Part shown: one piece after another, positions 1 through 7,221 of the stretch
Layout: each line of letters opens with the position of its first letter
Numbering within the stretch: the first letter of the stretch is position 1
NCBI GenBank assembly: GCA_910588755.1
Contig: CAJUQZ010000125.1
Location: 1 to 13,650, forward strand
DNA length: 13,650 bases
Direction of reading: 5' to 3'
Origin: an uncultured Lachnospiraceae bacterium
Lineage (GTDB): Bacteria; Bacillota; Clostridia; Lachnospirales; Lachnospiraceae
Made by a program: the position numbers and the translations under genes
Notes under the pieces: generated by a model
Seen by the model: only the letters and a program-made list of their open reading frames with translations
Told to the model about the DNA's origin: nothing
Databases searched by the model: none

Positions 1-17
1 ACTGCTCACTCTGTTCT

Positions 18-34
18 CCCCAGCTCTGCTGGGG
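18..34. other. Short GC-rich stem-loop at the left edge
   Basis: CCCCAGC at 18-24 and GCTGGGG at 28-34 form a perfect 7-bp stem with a 3-nt loop. It lies 13 bases beyond the stop codon of the P/Q-rich membrane protein gene on the minus strand. No T-run follows on either strand, so it is not a typical Rho-independent terminator. It could protect the mRNA 3' end or be an intercistronic hairpin if the operon continues to the left. Confidence 0.4.
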
Positions 35-47
35 GCTTAATGGACTT

Positions 48-1772
48 TCAGTTAATATCAACCGCGAATGACTCAATATCAGAATCCCCACCGGAAACCG
101 CAACATCCTCCGGCGTAGATATATTGACTATGCGCCCTTTCTTATCAAAATAAAAATCATAGACAACGTCCTGTTCAAACCGGATGCCAAACACATGTTC
201 AACAATCTGATCCAGCTCCTCTTTAAACGCATCAAAGTCATCAGCATACGCCATCTGATAATTCGTCAAATAATCCATATAGAAATCACTTTCAAGGAAG
301 CTGTCCCGCATCTCCTCCACAGCCTCATTGTACACTTCCCTGTCTATCGTAACCCGCACACCGCTATATTCGGCAGTGATGCCATCGAAAGTGAACTCTC
401 TTTTCTGCCTGAGCGCTTCAATCTCCATGAAATCTGTATCCACTCCGGACTTTCTTTGGAAAATTTCCAAAAAACCATTCCCCGCGCCAGATTCCCCACT
501 GTCTTCCTTCCGGCTTACATCCTCGAACAATGTCAGTGCATAATCTTCTGGTAATGTTTCATCCAGAAAGGAGGACCATGCAGAATTGTTAAAATCATTT
601 CCTAAGTTGGTCAGTTCAATACTGTACACCTCGTCCTCAAAAACCATTGGAACACTAAAATATAATGTATTGTCCACCTCAACTATATTTGCCACATTCA
701 TACTAAAGCCGTATGCGCCGACATCCACTCCGTACTCTGCCATCTTGTTACCATAATCCGTCACGCCATCTAGTTTAATCGCAACATTGGTGATGCTGCT
801 TGTCGAATTGGGATCTGTGAAGGAAAAATCAAAATTGGTATGCACAGGCTGCGTCACGATTCTTTCGTTAAGTTTGGTCCACCCTATACTTTCTGCAATT
901 TTGCTCTGATACGCCTCCATCTCCTTTTCCATGTTCTGTATTCCCATTGCGAGCTGTTTTTGCGGATTGCCGCCCAAAAACGACCGCACTGCGAGTACAC
1001 CAATCGCAATGACAATAACCACTGCGGCCGCACAGAGAATACCCACAATGATCCCTGCACCGTTCTTCCTTGGCTTTCCTGCCGGTGCACCCTGAACCGG
1101 GGGTGGAACCTGCATCGGCCCAAATCCCATCGGATTCATGCCGGGCTGTCCGTTACCAGGCTGTACCTGCGGCGGCACGGGTGATGACTGCCATGATGGC
1201 GGCACGGGTGTTCCTGGCTGCTGTGCTGGCATTGCTCCCTGTGGCGGCATCGGTGCCCCAGGCTGCTGTACTGGCGAAACTCCGTATGGCGGAACTGGTG
1301 TTCCAGATGATAGCACCGGTGTTCCTGGCTGCTGTACTGACATCTCCTGTTCTGCTGATTTCGTCAGTTGCACTGGTACTGTCGCTCCCTGTGGCGGCAC
1401 TGATGTTCCAGGCTGCTGCACTGGCATCGCTCCCTGTGGTGACACCAGTTCTAACGGTTTGGTCAACTGTACTGGCACTGCTCCCTGTGATTGCACCGGC
1501 AGCCCAGACTGCTGTTCTGGCACTGTTCCTTGTGTCTGTACGGGTATCGTTCCCTGTGTTGGTGCCTGTCCTGACGACTTCGCCAGCTGAACAGGCATCA
1601 CTCCCTGCGGTGCCTGTTCTGACGGTTTAGCCAGCCCCACCGGTTCCGATCCGCCGCCATACACGGACGAATACCCGCCGTCCGGCGTCTGCCGCTGGGG
1701 CTCTGCACCGTACAGCATACTTCCGCTGCCAGAATTGTCTATAGTAGTCTCTAATTTATTGTTTTCTTCCAC
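48..1772 (-). CDS. Single-pass membrane protein with long Pro/Gln-rich cytoplasmic repeat region and extracellular domain
   Basis: A 574-residue protein that I cannot assign to a named family. Residues 1-45 are polar. Residues ~46-230 are low-complexity repeats rich in P, Q, V and G (recurring PVQL-K-S, QGAMPVQ and QQPGTPVPP blocks). Basic residues (GKPRKN) precede one hydrophobic helix at ~239-263, which predicts the repeats inside the cell and the C-terminal ~300 residues outside. The outer part starts with a charged helix, then alternating beta-like segments; no cysteine pairs, sortase motif or enzyme motif is visible. The start is GTG at 1772: GGAG of the preceding gene's last codons lies 7-8 nt upstream and the gap to that ABC ATPase gene is only 4 nt, so translation is probably coupled. 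This suggests a joint function, but it is not a permease (one membrane span). The ORF is certain; the function is unknown. Confidence 0.85.
   Translation of the reverse strand: MEENNKLETTIDNSGSGSMLYGAEPQRQTPDGGYSSVYGGGSEPVGLAKPSEQAPQGVMPVQLAKSSGQAPTQGTIPVQTQGTVPEQQSGLPVQSQGAVPVQLTKPLELVSPQGAMPVQQPGTSVPPQGATVPVQLTKSAEQEMSVQQPGTPVLSSGTPVPPYGVSPVQQPGAPMPPQGAMPAQQPGTPVPPSWQSSPVPPQVQPGNGQPGMNPMGFGPMQVPPPVQGAPAGKPRKNGAGIIVGILCAAAVVIVIAIGVLAVRSFLGGNPQKQLAMGIQNMEKEMEAYQSKIAESIGWTKLNERIVTQPVHTNFDFSFTDPNSTSSITNVAIKLDGVTDYGNKMAEYGVDVGAYGFSMNVANIVEVDNTLYFSVPMVFEDEVYSIELTNLGNDFNNSAWSSFLDETLPEDYALTLFEDVSRKEDSGESGAGNGFLEIFQRKSGVDTDFMEIEALRQKREFTFDGITAEYSGVRVTIDREVYNEAVEEMRDSFLESDFYMDYLTNYQMAYADDFDAFKEELDQIVEHVFGIRFEQDVVYDFYFDKKGRIVNISTPEDVAVSGGDSDIESFAVDIN
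1160..1610 (-). repeat. Degenerate tandem repeat coding for Pro/Gln-rich segment
   Basis: This stretch, coding residues ~55-204 of the membrane protein, is built from diverged copies of short units. Examples on the plus strand are the recurring words GTTCCTGGCTGCTGT, GCTCCCTGTGGCGGCA and TTGCACTGG. Units vary in spacing but keep the reading frame. The same bias opens long spurious frames on the plus strand here. Such regions commonly change length between strains by slippage or recombination. Confidence 0.7.
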
Positions 1773-1776
1773 TTTT

Positions 1777-2454
1777 TTACTCCTTTATCTCATTCAGTAA
1801 CGCTTCCCCCCGCAAAGTCCTGTCAATCTCTTTGCTCACTCCCCTATTCAGGGCATATACCCTGTCGCACAATTCCAAATCAATCTCATCATGTGTCGCC
1901 AGAAGAACCGTGCCGCCCATCTGCTTGTACATGCATAGATACTTCCTGATATCCGCCTTTCCCGGCAGATCCAGCGCTGCATCCGGCTCGTCAAGTATCA
2001 AGATGGGTGGATTTCCCGCCAGCGCACAGCCTATGCTCACACGCTTTTTCATACCGCCCGAGAGTTTTCCCGCCTTCATGCGGCACAGCTGATCGACGCC
2101 AAGCGCCCTTAGAAAACCCTGTTCAAGCGACTGCCGCAGCAATCCCGTATCCTGATACCACAGACGCAGATTGTCCATCACGCTAAGCTCCGGTATCAGG
2201 TTGCTCTCCTGCGGCACATACCCTGCATAGCTGATAAAAGGCTGCCTGCCATGCGCGCGATTTCCGTCAAAATAAATATCCCCCCTGTCTGCCTTTCTAA
2301 GCCCGGCAAGGATATTCAAAAGTGTTGACTTTCCACAGCCATTTGTCCCTACGATGCCCACACACTGTCCAGCACCGGCCACAAGATTTACCCCACAGAG
2401 CACTTTTTTCCTTCCATATGAGCTTGCAATATCCACTGCCTGTAAGCGCTCCAC
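1777..2454 (-). CDS. ABC transporter ATP-binding protein (no permease in view)
   Basis: A 225-residue stand-alone nucleotide-binding subunit. All diagnostic motifs are intact: Walker A GTNGCGKS (36-43), Q-loop Gln82 in YVPQES, signature LSGGM (131-135), Walker B ILILDE (151-156) and the switch histidine in ATHDE (His188). Length and style fit the CcmA/NatA-type exporter ATPases. It should sit on the cytoplasmic face of a membrane permease and power transport by ATP hydrolysis. The start is GTG at 2454, 6 nt after a strong GGAGG. The next gene on the same strand, a single-pass Pro/Gln-rich protein, starts 4 nt after its stop. No multi-span permease is adjacent; it may lie beyond the left edge, or the ATPase may serve another partner. 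The upstream neighbour is a replication initiator gene 108 bases away, probably a separate unit. Confidence 0.93.
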   Translation of the reverse strand: MERLQAVDIASSYGRKKVLCGVNLVAGAGQCVGIVGTNGCGKSTLLNILAGLRKADRGDIYFDGNRAHGRQPFISYAGYVPQESNLIPELSVMDNLRLWYQDTGLLRQSLEQGFLRALGVDQLCRMKAGKLSGGMKKRVSIGCALAGNPPILILDEPDAALDLPGKADIRKYLCMYKQMGGTVLLATHDEIDLELCDRVYALNRGVSKEIDRTLRGEALLNEIKE

Positions 2455-2562
2455 TTTATGCCTCCATCTCTTAATTCTATATGTAATATGCTATATATCC
2501 CGTACATTATTGTATTCCTATTTCAAGTGACCAACCTGCCCTGCTCTTTGCGCGGCGCTATC

Positions 2563-3654
2563 CTAATTTGACAGAATCTGCTTTTCCAGATCCTCAAAAT
2601 TCATCTGTGAGTAGGCTGTATCTAGATCCTTATTATTCCACGTGGAACCTGTCTTTTTCCCACCGCTTAACCTAGTCGGTTCATTGTACCCGTTTTTCAG
2701 GATTGTCAGCGCATACCCGACCTTGTTCTCCACCTGCTTTTTGAGCGTGTAGGACAGAATCTCAACGAGTTGTTCGTGCGTGCGGTCATTGGCGTTTGCG
2801 GTGCGCAGGATATCCTTTGCCTCCTTGAGCGAACAGTCAAACAGATCGATTACCTCCTGCTCCTCCGCCGTGGCGATGACGGACTCCCCGTTTTTCTCGA
2901 TCGTCTCATACTCGACGATGGTGCGGTTTCGCTTCACCCGCGTCACCTTGAACCGGACGGCGCTGATGCCTGTCTGGCCGCTTGGCATTTTCTCGTGAAT
3001 CAGCTCGTATTCAAACGCAATGTCCGTGTTGCCGTTGATCTCCTCGTAGGGCTTGTCGAGAATCTCGCGCTTGACATTGCCGTTCGCATAAGAGTCCGGT
3101 ATCTTCATCATCTTGCGCAGCTCGTCAAAGGCGATCACGAAAACGCCGCCGTTAAAGGTCTCCTTGTCCTTCAGCAGATAATAGAGCCTCTTTGAATATT
3201 TCTTGGTGAGATTCAGCGGGTACTCAATCCGATAGTACGCTCCCTGCTTGGCGGACATGATCATTTCCTTCACCTCTGGATGCAGGTCGAGCACGATCTT
3301 GCTCCGCCCCTCGTCGCCGCGCTTTTTCTGATATTTGATCTTGCTAAACCAAGGATAGTAGATATCGGTTCCCTCGTCCTCTTTCAGGCGAAAGCCCAGC
3401 CCCTCAAATTTTTTCACTGCCTTTTGCAGATAATTGTACGCGTTGGACTCGTCCTGGAGGTTGTAGAGATGCTTCACGTCGTTGATGTTAATCTCATAGC
3501 GCGTGTTCTCCTCCGTGTCGTCCCCCTCACCGACAATTCCTAGCAATATGTCCAGGATATCGTTCTGCCTTCTGTCCAGATCATATCTGGCTTCAATGAT
3601 GGTCTGGGGCCGGAATGCCACCTCAGTACCGCCTCTTTTTTTCTTACGATTCAT
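2563..3654 (-). CDS. Rep_3-type replication initiator protein
   Basis: A 363-residue protein resembling plasmid initiators of the Rep_3 (RepB/RepE-like) superfamily, which bind iterons with two winged-helix domains and start replication. Visible signs are a basic N-terminus (NRKKKRGG), a first winged-helix region (~18-135), a second (~136-240) containing the typical YPLNLTKKYSKRLYYLLKDK-type helix, and a C-terminal helical region. The tail (DLEKQIL near 355-361) resembles the C-terminal motif of many Firmicutes replisome-organiser and replication proteins. The ATG at 3654 is preceded by AGAGG at 7 nt. No iteron array is adjacent, only a pair of 7-bp direct repeats upstream. The gene contains a parS-like palindrome near its 3' end. 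Such genes occur on plasmids, chromids and integrated elements, and also in some clostridial chromosomes; the sequence does not decide which. Confidence 0.85.
   Translation of the reverse strand: MNRKKKRGGTEVAFRPQTIIEARYDLDRRQNDILDILLGIVGEGDDTEENTRYEININDVKHLYNLQDESNAYNYLQKAVKKFEGLGFRLKEDEGTDIYYPWFSKIKYQKKRGDEGRSKIVLDLHPEVKEMIMSAKQGAYYRIEYPLNLTKKYSKRLYYLLKDKETFNGGVFVIAFDELRKMMKIPDSYANGNVKREILDKPYEEINGNTDIAFEYELIHEKMPSGQTGISAVRFKVTRVKRNRTIVEYETIEKNGESVIATAEEQEVIDLFDCSLKEAKDILRTANANDRTHEQLVEILSYTLKKQVENKVGYALTILKNGYNEPTRLSGGKKTGSTWNNKDLDTAYSQMNFEDLEKQILSN
2634..2649. promoter_or_regulatory. parS-like ParB (Spo0J) binding palindrome inside rep gene
   Basis: The 16-mer TATTCCACGTGGAACC matches the general bacterial parS form TGTTNCACGTGNAACA at all fixed positions except the second and last, and it contains the perfect 12-bp palindrome TTCCACGTGGAA. 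It lies in codons for Gly-Ser-Thr-Trp-Asn of the initiator. parS sites often lie inside genes near replication origins or on low-copy plasmids. By my own count, a site within two mismatches of one 16-bp consensus is expected about 0.004 times in a window this size. No parA/parB genes are present here. Confidence 0.55.
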
Positions 3655-3670
3655 TCCATAACCTCTTTCG

Positions 3671-3696
3671 CAACCTTACCGTCACAACCTTGTCAC
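3671..3696. promoter_or_regulatory. Paired direct repeats upstream of rep (possible operator)
   Basis: CAACCTT occurs at 3671-3677 and 3685-3691, each followed by GTCAC (3681-3685 and 3692-3696). The pair lies ~20-40 bases upstream of the initiator ATG, in its probable leader or promoter. Rep_3 proteins often repress their own gene through repeats related to iterons, so an autoregulatory operator is a reasonable guess. Two copies are too few for a standard origin. Confidence 0.3.
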
Positions 3697-3766
3697 TGTA
3701 TTGATCCTACAGCAAACTTTTTATCGTATAAATGCTATATTAATCTAAATTCAGGTTTTGTGCAAG

Positions 3767-5041
3767 TCATTCATCGGATATTCTGCAATTTTCCTGTATT
3801 TTCCCATAGCGCACCCGCTCATATTCCCTGTGGAGTTGCTGCATCTGCACGTCATCTAAGAGTCCTGCTCTCTCCTCGATCTCTGTCGGGGATTCATATG
3901 GCGCCGGTCTTTCCTTTCGGTGCCTTCGTATCGTCCTGCGGTACTGCCGCCGGATGCGCGCCGCCTCACTCTCTGCGCCGCAACGTCCTCTCCTGGATAA
4001 AAAAACCTCTTTTGGATGAAAAAGGTCGTCCTCAATCTCCTCGACAAGGTCGCCATTCTCGTCGCTGCTGCTGCGAAAATCCCGGAGCACCTGACGAATC
4101 AGGAGTATCACGCCGCCCAAAAAGACCAGTACACACACTGCCCCGAGCACAAAGAATACAGCGTAGACAATCTTCGACGGCTCCGGCGCTGGTTTCCCGT
4201 CGTTCAAAATCGTCATCCAGTCCGGCCCGCCCGCTGCTGCTGGTGACTGAAATCCTGTGTCGTTTTCATATTCATATGGAACAGGCACAATGCCGGAAAA
4301 CCATTCCCTGATATCCGTGTACTGCCGCTGTCCTGCAAGAAGGATCGCGGGCAGCATTCCCAGAAGAAGAAAAAGCGCAAAGATCAGAAGCAAACACAGA
4401 CTCACCCCGTACAAGCGCCGTCTGGAAATCCCCTTTGTGCGCCTGTTTATCTCCAGATAGTTTTTCGTCGCGCCAAAATATTCGTAAGCCAGCGCAAGAA
4501 ATGTATATACAATGGCACTGTAAAACGAGATGTCGCACAAAGGTTCTGCATTGAGCAGAAAACCGAGCAGATAAAACACGACAAAATACCACACCAGCGA
4601 CAGCGAAGGACGCTCCAGAACACTGACATACTCGGCTGCAAGCGGTTCCTCCCGCCGCTGTCTTGCCGCCTTCACCCTGTCCGCAAAGCGCTTTATGACC
4701 AAAAAAATCGTCTCCACAAGCATTCCCGCAAGATAGCAATACGCATACCCCGCAAGCCCTCCGCCCCGATCTGTCATAAAAACAATCGCATACGCAGCAG
4801 CGCCGACACACACAAGGAGCAGGACACCTGACAGAAAATAGAGAATCACACTCCGAAGCCGCCCCGCCGCAAGCCCTGTGACGACAACAGGCACTGCAGC
4901 CAACAGGCATTTGAGATACAATACTGCCGTGCCTGCAGGATCGGACCAACCTGTCACCGCATAGACCAGCGGAACAAACAGCGCAAGGAGGAGTGTCACA
5001 TGCAGATATTCCATCGCTTTTTGCCCCTTTTTCTGTATCAT
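3767..5041 (-). CDS. Polytopic membrane protein with DUF4129-like C-terminus
   Basis: A 424-residue membrane protein, third gene of a MoxR-DUF58 operon. About eight hydrophobic segments can be seen (roughly 13-31, 42-60, 65-88, 99-117, 147-165, 171-189, 211-235, 289-315). A loop at ~236-288 probably faces outside. The C-terminal ~100 residues are cytoplasmic and very basic, with RIRRQYRRTIRR (362-373), then TEIEERAGL and the ending REYERVRYGK (405-414). This arrangement matches the DUF4129 tail found on membrane proteins encoded beside MoxR and DUF58; no transglutaminase domain is fused here. Its ATG overlaps the DUF58 stop (ATGA), with GGAGG 10 nt upstream, so it is translationally coupled. 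The role is probably envelope-associated with its operon partners; the biochemical function is unknown. The family name is fairly likely, not certain. Confidence 0.75.
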   Translation of the reverse strand: MIQKKGQKAMEYLHVTLLLALFVPLVYAVTGWSDPAGTAVLYLKCLLAAVPVVVTGLAAGRLRSVILYFLSGVLLLVCVGAAAYAIVFMTDRGGGLAGYAYCYLAGMLVETIFLVIKRFADRVKAARQRREEPLAAEYVSVLERPSLSLVWYFVVFYLLGFLLNAEPLCDISFYSAIVYTFLALAYEYFGATKNYLEINRRTKGISRRRLYGVSLCLLLIFALFLLLGMLPAILLAGQRQYTDIREWFSGIVPVPYEYENDTGFQSPAAAGGPDWMTILNDGKPAPEPSKIVYAVFFVLGAVCVLVFLGGVILLIRQVLRDFRSSSDENGDLVEEIEDDLFHPKEVFLSRRGRCGAESEAARIRRQYRRTIRRHRKERPAPYESPTEIEERAGLLDDVQMQQLHREYERVRYGKIQENCRISDE

Positions 5042-6177
5042 GTCCGCTCCACCTCCCTAACCAGTACCTGAATGTTATCCCTGCTTTGCAAAACCGCCTC
5101 TTTTGATGCAGTCTGCCTCTCTCCCCTGTATACTGGCACAATCACAAGCGCCTGATGCGCTTTAACACAGGCCCGGATGCCAGCCAGAAGGTCTTCATCC
5201 AGATTCTTGGTGACAAACACAAGGAGCGTATCCTCCGAAAGCGGATTTTTCTGGAATACTCCGCCAAAAAGTCCTCCTACAAACTCCCCGAAACCCTCTG
5301 CGCCGTCCTCCCTGTCATACGCTGCAAGCATGCGCTCTAACGCAACGTGCTCTCCCCTGTTGTCCGCCAGCCGGTATACCTTGTTACCCTTACCATTAAA
5401 TGCAAAACCCACCTCTATATTCTGCCGTATCAGCCTGCGCACCATCGTTGCCGCCAGGGCGATGCTCTCCTCCACAAGCGCCTCGTATTTCAGAATACCA
5501 GTATCCGCAACATCCAAAAAAATCATCGCTTTCTGGGAGCGCACCGAATCAAATGTGTTAACCATAAGGCTTCCTGTCCTTGCACTCGCCTTCCAGTTAA
5601 TCGTTTTCATGGGATCAAGTATGGTATAATCCCGGATTGCGCGGAATACAAGCGGATCCTCATACAGCCGCGTTGCGCACTGCAGCGTTCCCAGAATGCA
5701 CTCGCATATGGTCATAACTTCTGACACATCTGTCATTTTGGGATACACGTAAAGCTCGGCATGCGTCGCAACCGCCCTGCTGTAGCGCTTCCTGTACAGC
5801 AGGGTATGTGTCGTGATATCCACATCACCTGCCAGATATCTGCCACGCTTCGTACACTTTACCGGAATCTCCCTGGTAATCTTCTGCATGCCAAGCACTG
5901 AAAAAATATCCCTTTTATATAAGTAGTCACTGACATTCGTATTCTCAACACCGGCAAAATCGAGCTCTTTTCTCGTGTGAAAGCCCACCTCAAGCACGGG
6001 AACCGGCATACGCTTGCGGTTCTCGATCACCTCATAGAGCTTTGTCTCCTGCCCGGCATACACTGCATCTGTCTCAAACCACAGCTGCACCGTGACCTCA
6101 CGCGCCCACTGATATCTGTAATACAATTCCCACAGGGCGCTGACAAACAACATGCCTAGCAATAAAACAAGTATCAT
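5038..6177 (-). CDS. DUF58 domain protein (MoxR-associated)
   Basis: A 379-residue protein with one N-terminal hydrophobic segment (~1-18), a beta-rich region (~27-135), and the DUF58 hallmark FRAIRDYTILDPMKTINWKA (178-197) followed by SARTGSLMV. A vWA-like domain follows, beginning MIFLDVAD (218-225); its metal-site serines are not in the canonical DxSxS form. DUF58 proteins are almost always encoded next to MoxR ATPases and are thought to be their substrates or adaptors in assembling envelope or enzyme complexes. The gene starts 18 nt after the MoxR stop and overlaps the next gene by 4 nt. Its own Shine-Dalgarno is weak; a tiny frame just upstream may deliver ribosomes (see 6174-6188). Confidence 0.93.
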   Translation of the reverse strand: MILVLLLGMLFVSALWELYYRYQWAREVTVQLWFETDAVYAGQETKLYEVIENRKRMPVPVLEVGFHTRKELDFAGVENTNVSDYLYKRDIFSVLGMQKITREIPVKCTKRGRYLAGDVDITTHTLLYRKRYSRAVATHAELYVYPKMTDVSEVMTICECILGTLQCATRLYEDPLVFRAIRDYTILDPMKTINWKASARTGSLMVNTFDSVRSQKAMIFLDVADTGILKYEALVEESIALAATMVRRLIRQNIEVGFAFNGKGNKVYRLADNRGEHVALERMLAAYDREDGAEGFGEFVGGLFGGVFQKNPLSEDTLLVFVTKNLDEDLLAGIRACVKAHQALVIVPVYRGERQTASKEAVLQSRDNIQVLVREVERT

Positions 6178-6188
6178 CTTCTTACCAT
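6174..6188 (-). other. Four-codon mini-frame overlapping the DUF58 start
   Basis: On the minus strand ATG GTA AGA AGA TGA (Met-Val-Arg-Arg-stop) lies between moxR-like and DUF58 genes. Its stop overlaps the DUF58 ATG in the form ATGA. GGAG at 6200-6203 is 11 nt upstream of the mini-frame, while DUF58 itself lacks a good ribosome binding site. Stop-start reinitiation is possible, but a frame this short may be chance. Confidence 0.2.
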
Positions 6189-6195
6189 CTTCTTA

Positions 6196-7128
6196 TCATC
6201 TCCTGGCTTTCCAATCCTCTGTCGGCAGTTCGATGCGGCCTAGAATCCCCGTGACCACTGATGCCTTCTGTATATCGTCAAACTCCCCGATCAGGCGGTG
6301 GCAGAGCACGTCGTGCGCCACCTCCTTGATATCCTCCGGCACGACAAAGTCCCGTCCCTGCACCAGCGCGTAACCCTGTGAAGCGCGCAGCAGGGCCAGT
6401 GTCCCCCTGGGGCTTACACCCGTCCTGTTCTTTCTAGTCGCCTGCACCAGCGCCACGATGTAATTGCGCAGGTCCCCATGCACATACACGTTACGGCATG
6501 TCTCCTGCAGCGCCCTGATCTCGCCTGCACTGCACACCGCATCGAGCCCGGCAAGTGGCTCCGCGCTGATAAAACGATCGATCATCTCCCGCTCCTGCGC
6601 TTCGCTTAGGCTCCCCATATGAATCTTCATGATAAAGCGGTCCAGCTGTGCCTCCGGTAGCGGAAAGCAGCCGATTGTCTCCACCGGATTCTGCGTGGCA
6701 ATGACAAAAAACGGCGCCTCTAGCATTCGCGTCTCCCCATCCACTGTCACCTGCCCCTCCGCCATGCACTCGAGCAGGCTCGACTGGGTTCTCGGCGTAG
6801 CGCGGTTTATCTCGTCCGCCAGCAAGATATTGGTAAAGACCGGTCCTTCCTGAAATGTAAATACTCCTTTTTGCTGGTTAAAAAATGACAGTCCTGTCAC
6901 ATCGCTTGGGAGCAAGTCCGGCGTAAACTGCACCCTCTCAAACTGACAGTCCATCGACCTTGCCAGCGCCCGCGCAAGCACCGTCTTGCCTGTTCCCGGA
7001 ACGTCCTCTAGCAACACATGTCCGCCCGCTGCCAGCGCTGCTAGCAGCCGTCTAGTCACCTCCTTTTTCCCGATCATCACTTTTTCGATATTCTCCTCGA
7101 TTCTCGCTAGAATATTGTTGTTTTCCAT
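6196..7128 (-). CDS. MoxR family AAA+ ATPase
   Basis: A 310-residue AAA+ ATPase, counted from the ATG at 7128. Motifs: Walker A in EDVPGTGKT (41-49), Walker B ILLADEINRA (101-110), sensor 1 ATQNP (134-138), arginine-finger region QLDRF (151-155) and sensor 2 around SPRGTLALL (239-247). These and the length fit MoxR. MoxR proteins hydrolyse ATP in hexamers and act as chaperones for maturation of protein complexes, usually with DUF58 partners, which follow here. An in-frame ATG 12 bases upstream (7140) lacks a good ribosome binding site; GAGG at 7135-7138 is 6 nt from the chosen start. It is the first gene of a three-gene operon; a 12-bp imperfect inverted repeat lies just upstream and could be an operator. 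Confidence 0.96.
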   Translation of the reverse strand: MENNNILARIEENIEKVMIGKKEVTRRLLAALAAGGHVLLEDVPGTGKTVLARALARSMDCQFERVQFTPDLLPSDVTGLSFFNQQKGVFTFQEGPVFTNILLADEINRATPRTQSSLLECMAEGQVTVDGETRMLEAPFFVIATQNPVETIGCFPLPEAQLDRFIMKIHMGSLSEAQEREMIDRFISAEPLAGLDAVCSAGEIRALQETCRNVYVHGDLRNYIVALVQATRKNRTGVSPRGTLALLRASQGYALVQGRDFVVPEDIKEVAHDVLCHRLIGEFDDIQKASVVTGILGRIELPTEDWKARR

Positions 7129-7159
7129 ATAATACCTCATCTAAGTATCATTCCATAAC

Positions 7160-7203
7160 CGCGTATAACCGACACTATTCTTTCGTAATGCCGGTTATAC
7201 TTT
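7160..7203. promoter_or_regulatory. Inverted repeat upstream of the MoxR operon
   Basis: GTATAACCG (7163-7171) and CGGTTATAC (7192-7200) are perfect 9-bp inverted arms; with one mismatch the stem extends to 12 bp around a 14-base loop. A further CGGTTAT-type word occurs on the minus strand at 7156-7162 with one base change at the edge. It sits between the chemoreceptor stop and the MoxR start. There is no T-run, so an operator is as likely as a transcription terminator. Confidence 0.35.
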
Positions 7204-7221
7204 CATGTTCCGTATTCTATT

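Noticed and set aside
18..34. Left-edge hairpin as a Rho-independent terminator
   Set aside because: The stem is good, but no T-run follows on either strand.
1070..1630. Long plus-strand open frames opposite the P/Q-rich gene
   Set aside because: They arise from the repeated P/Q codons read on the other strand; they lack ribosome binding sites, and the minus-strand gene has a proper start, membrane helix and operon context.
4272..5141. A 289-codon minus-strand frame across the DUF4129-like and DUF58 genes
   Set aside because: It is an alternative frame of two well-supported genes; its product is full of Cys and Arg with no domain or ribosome binding site.
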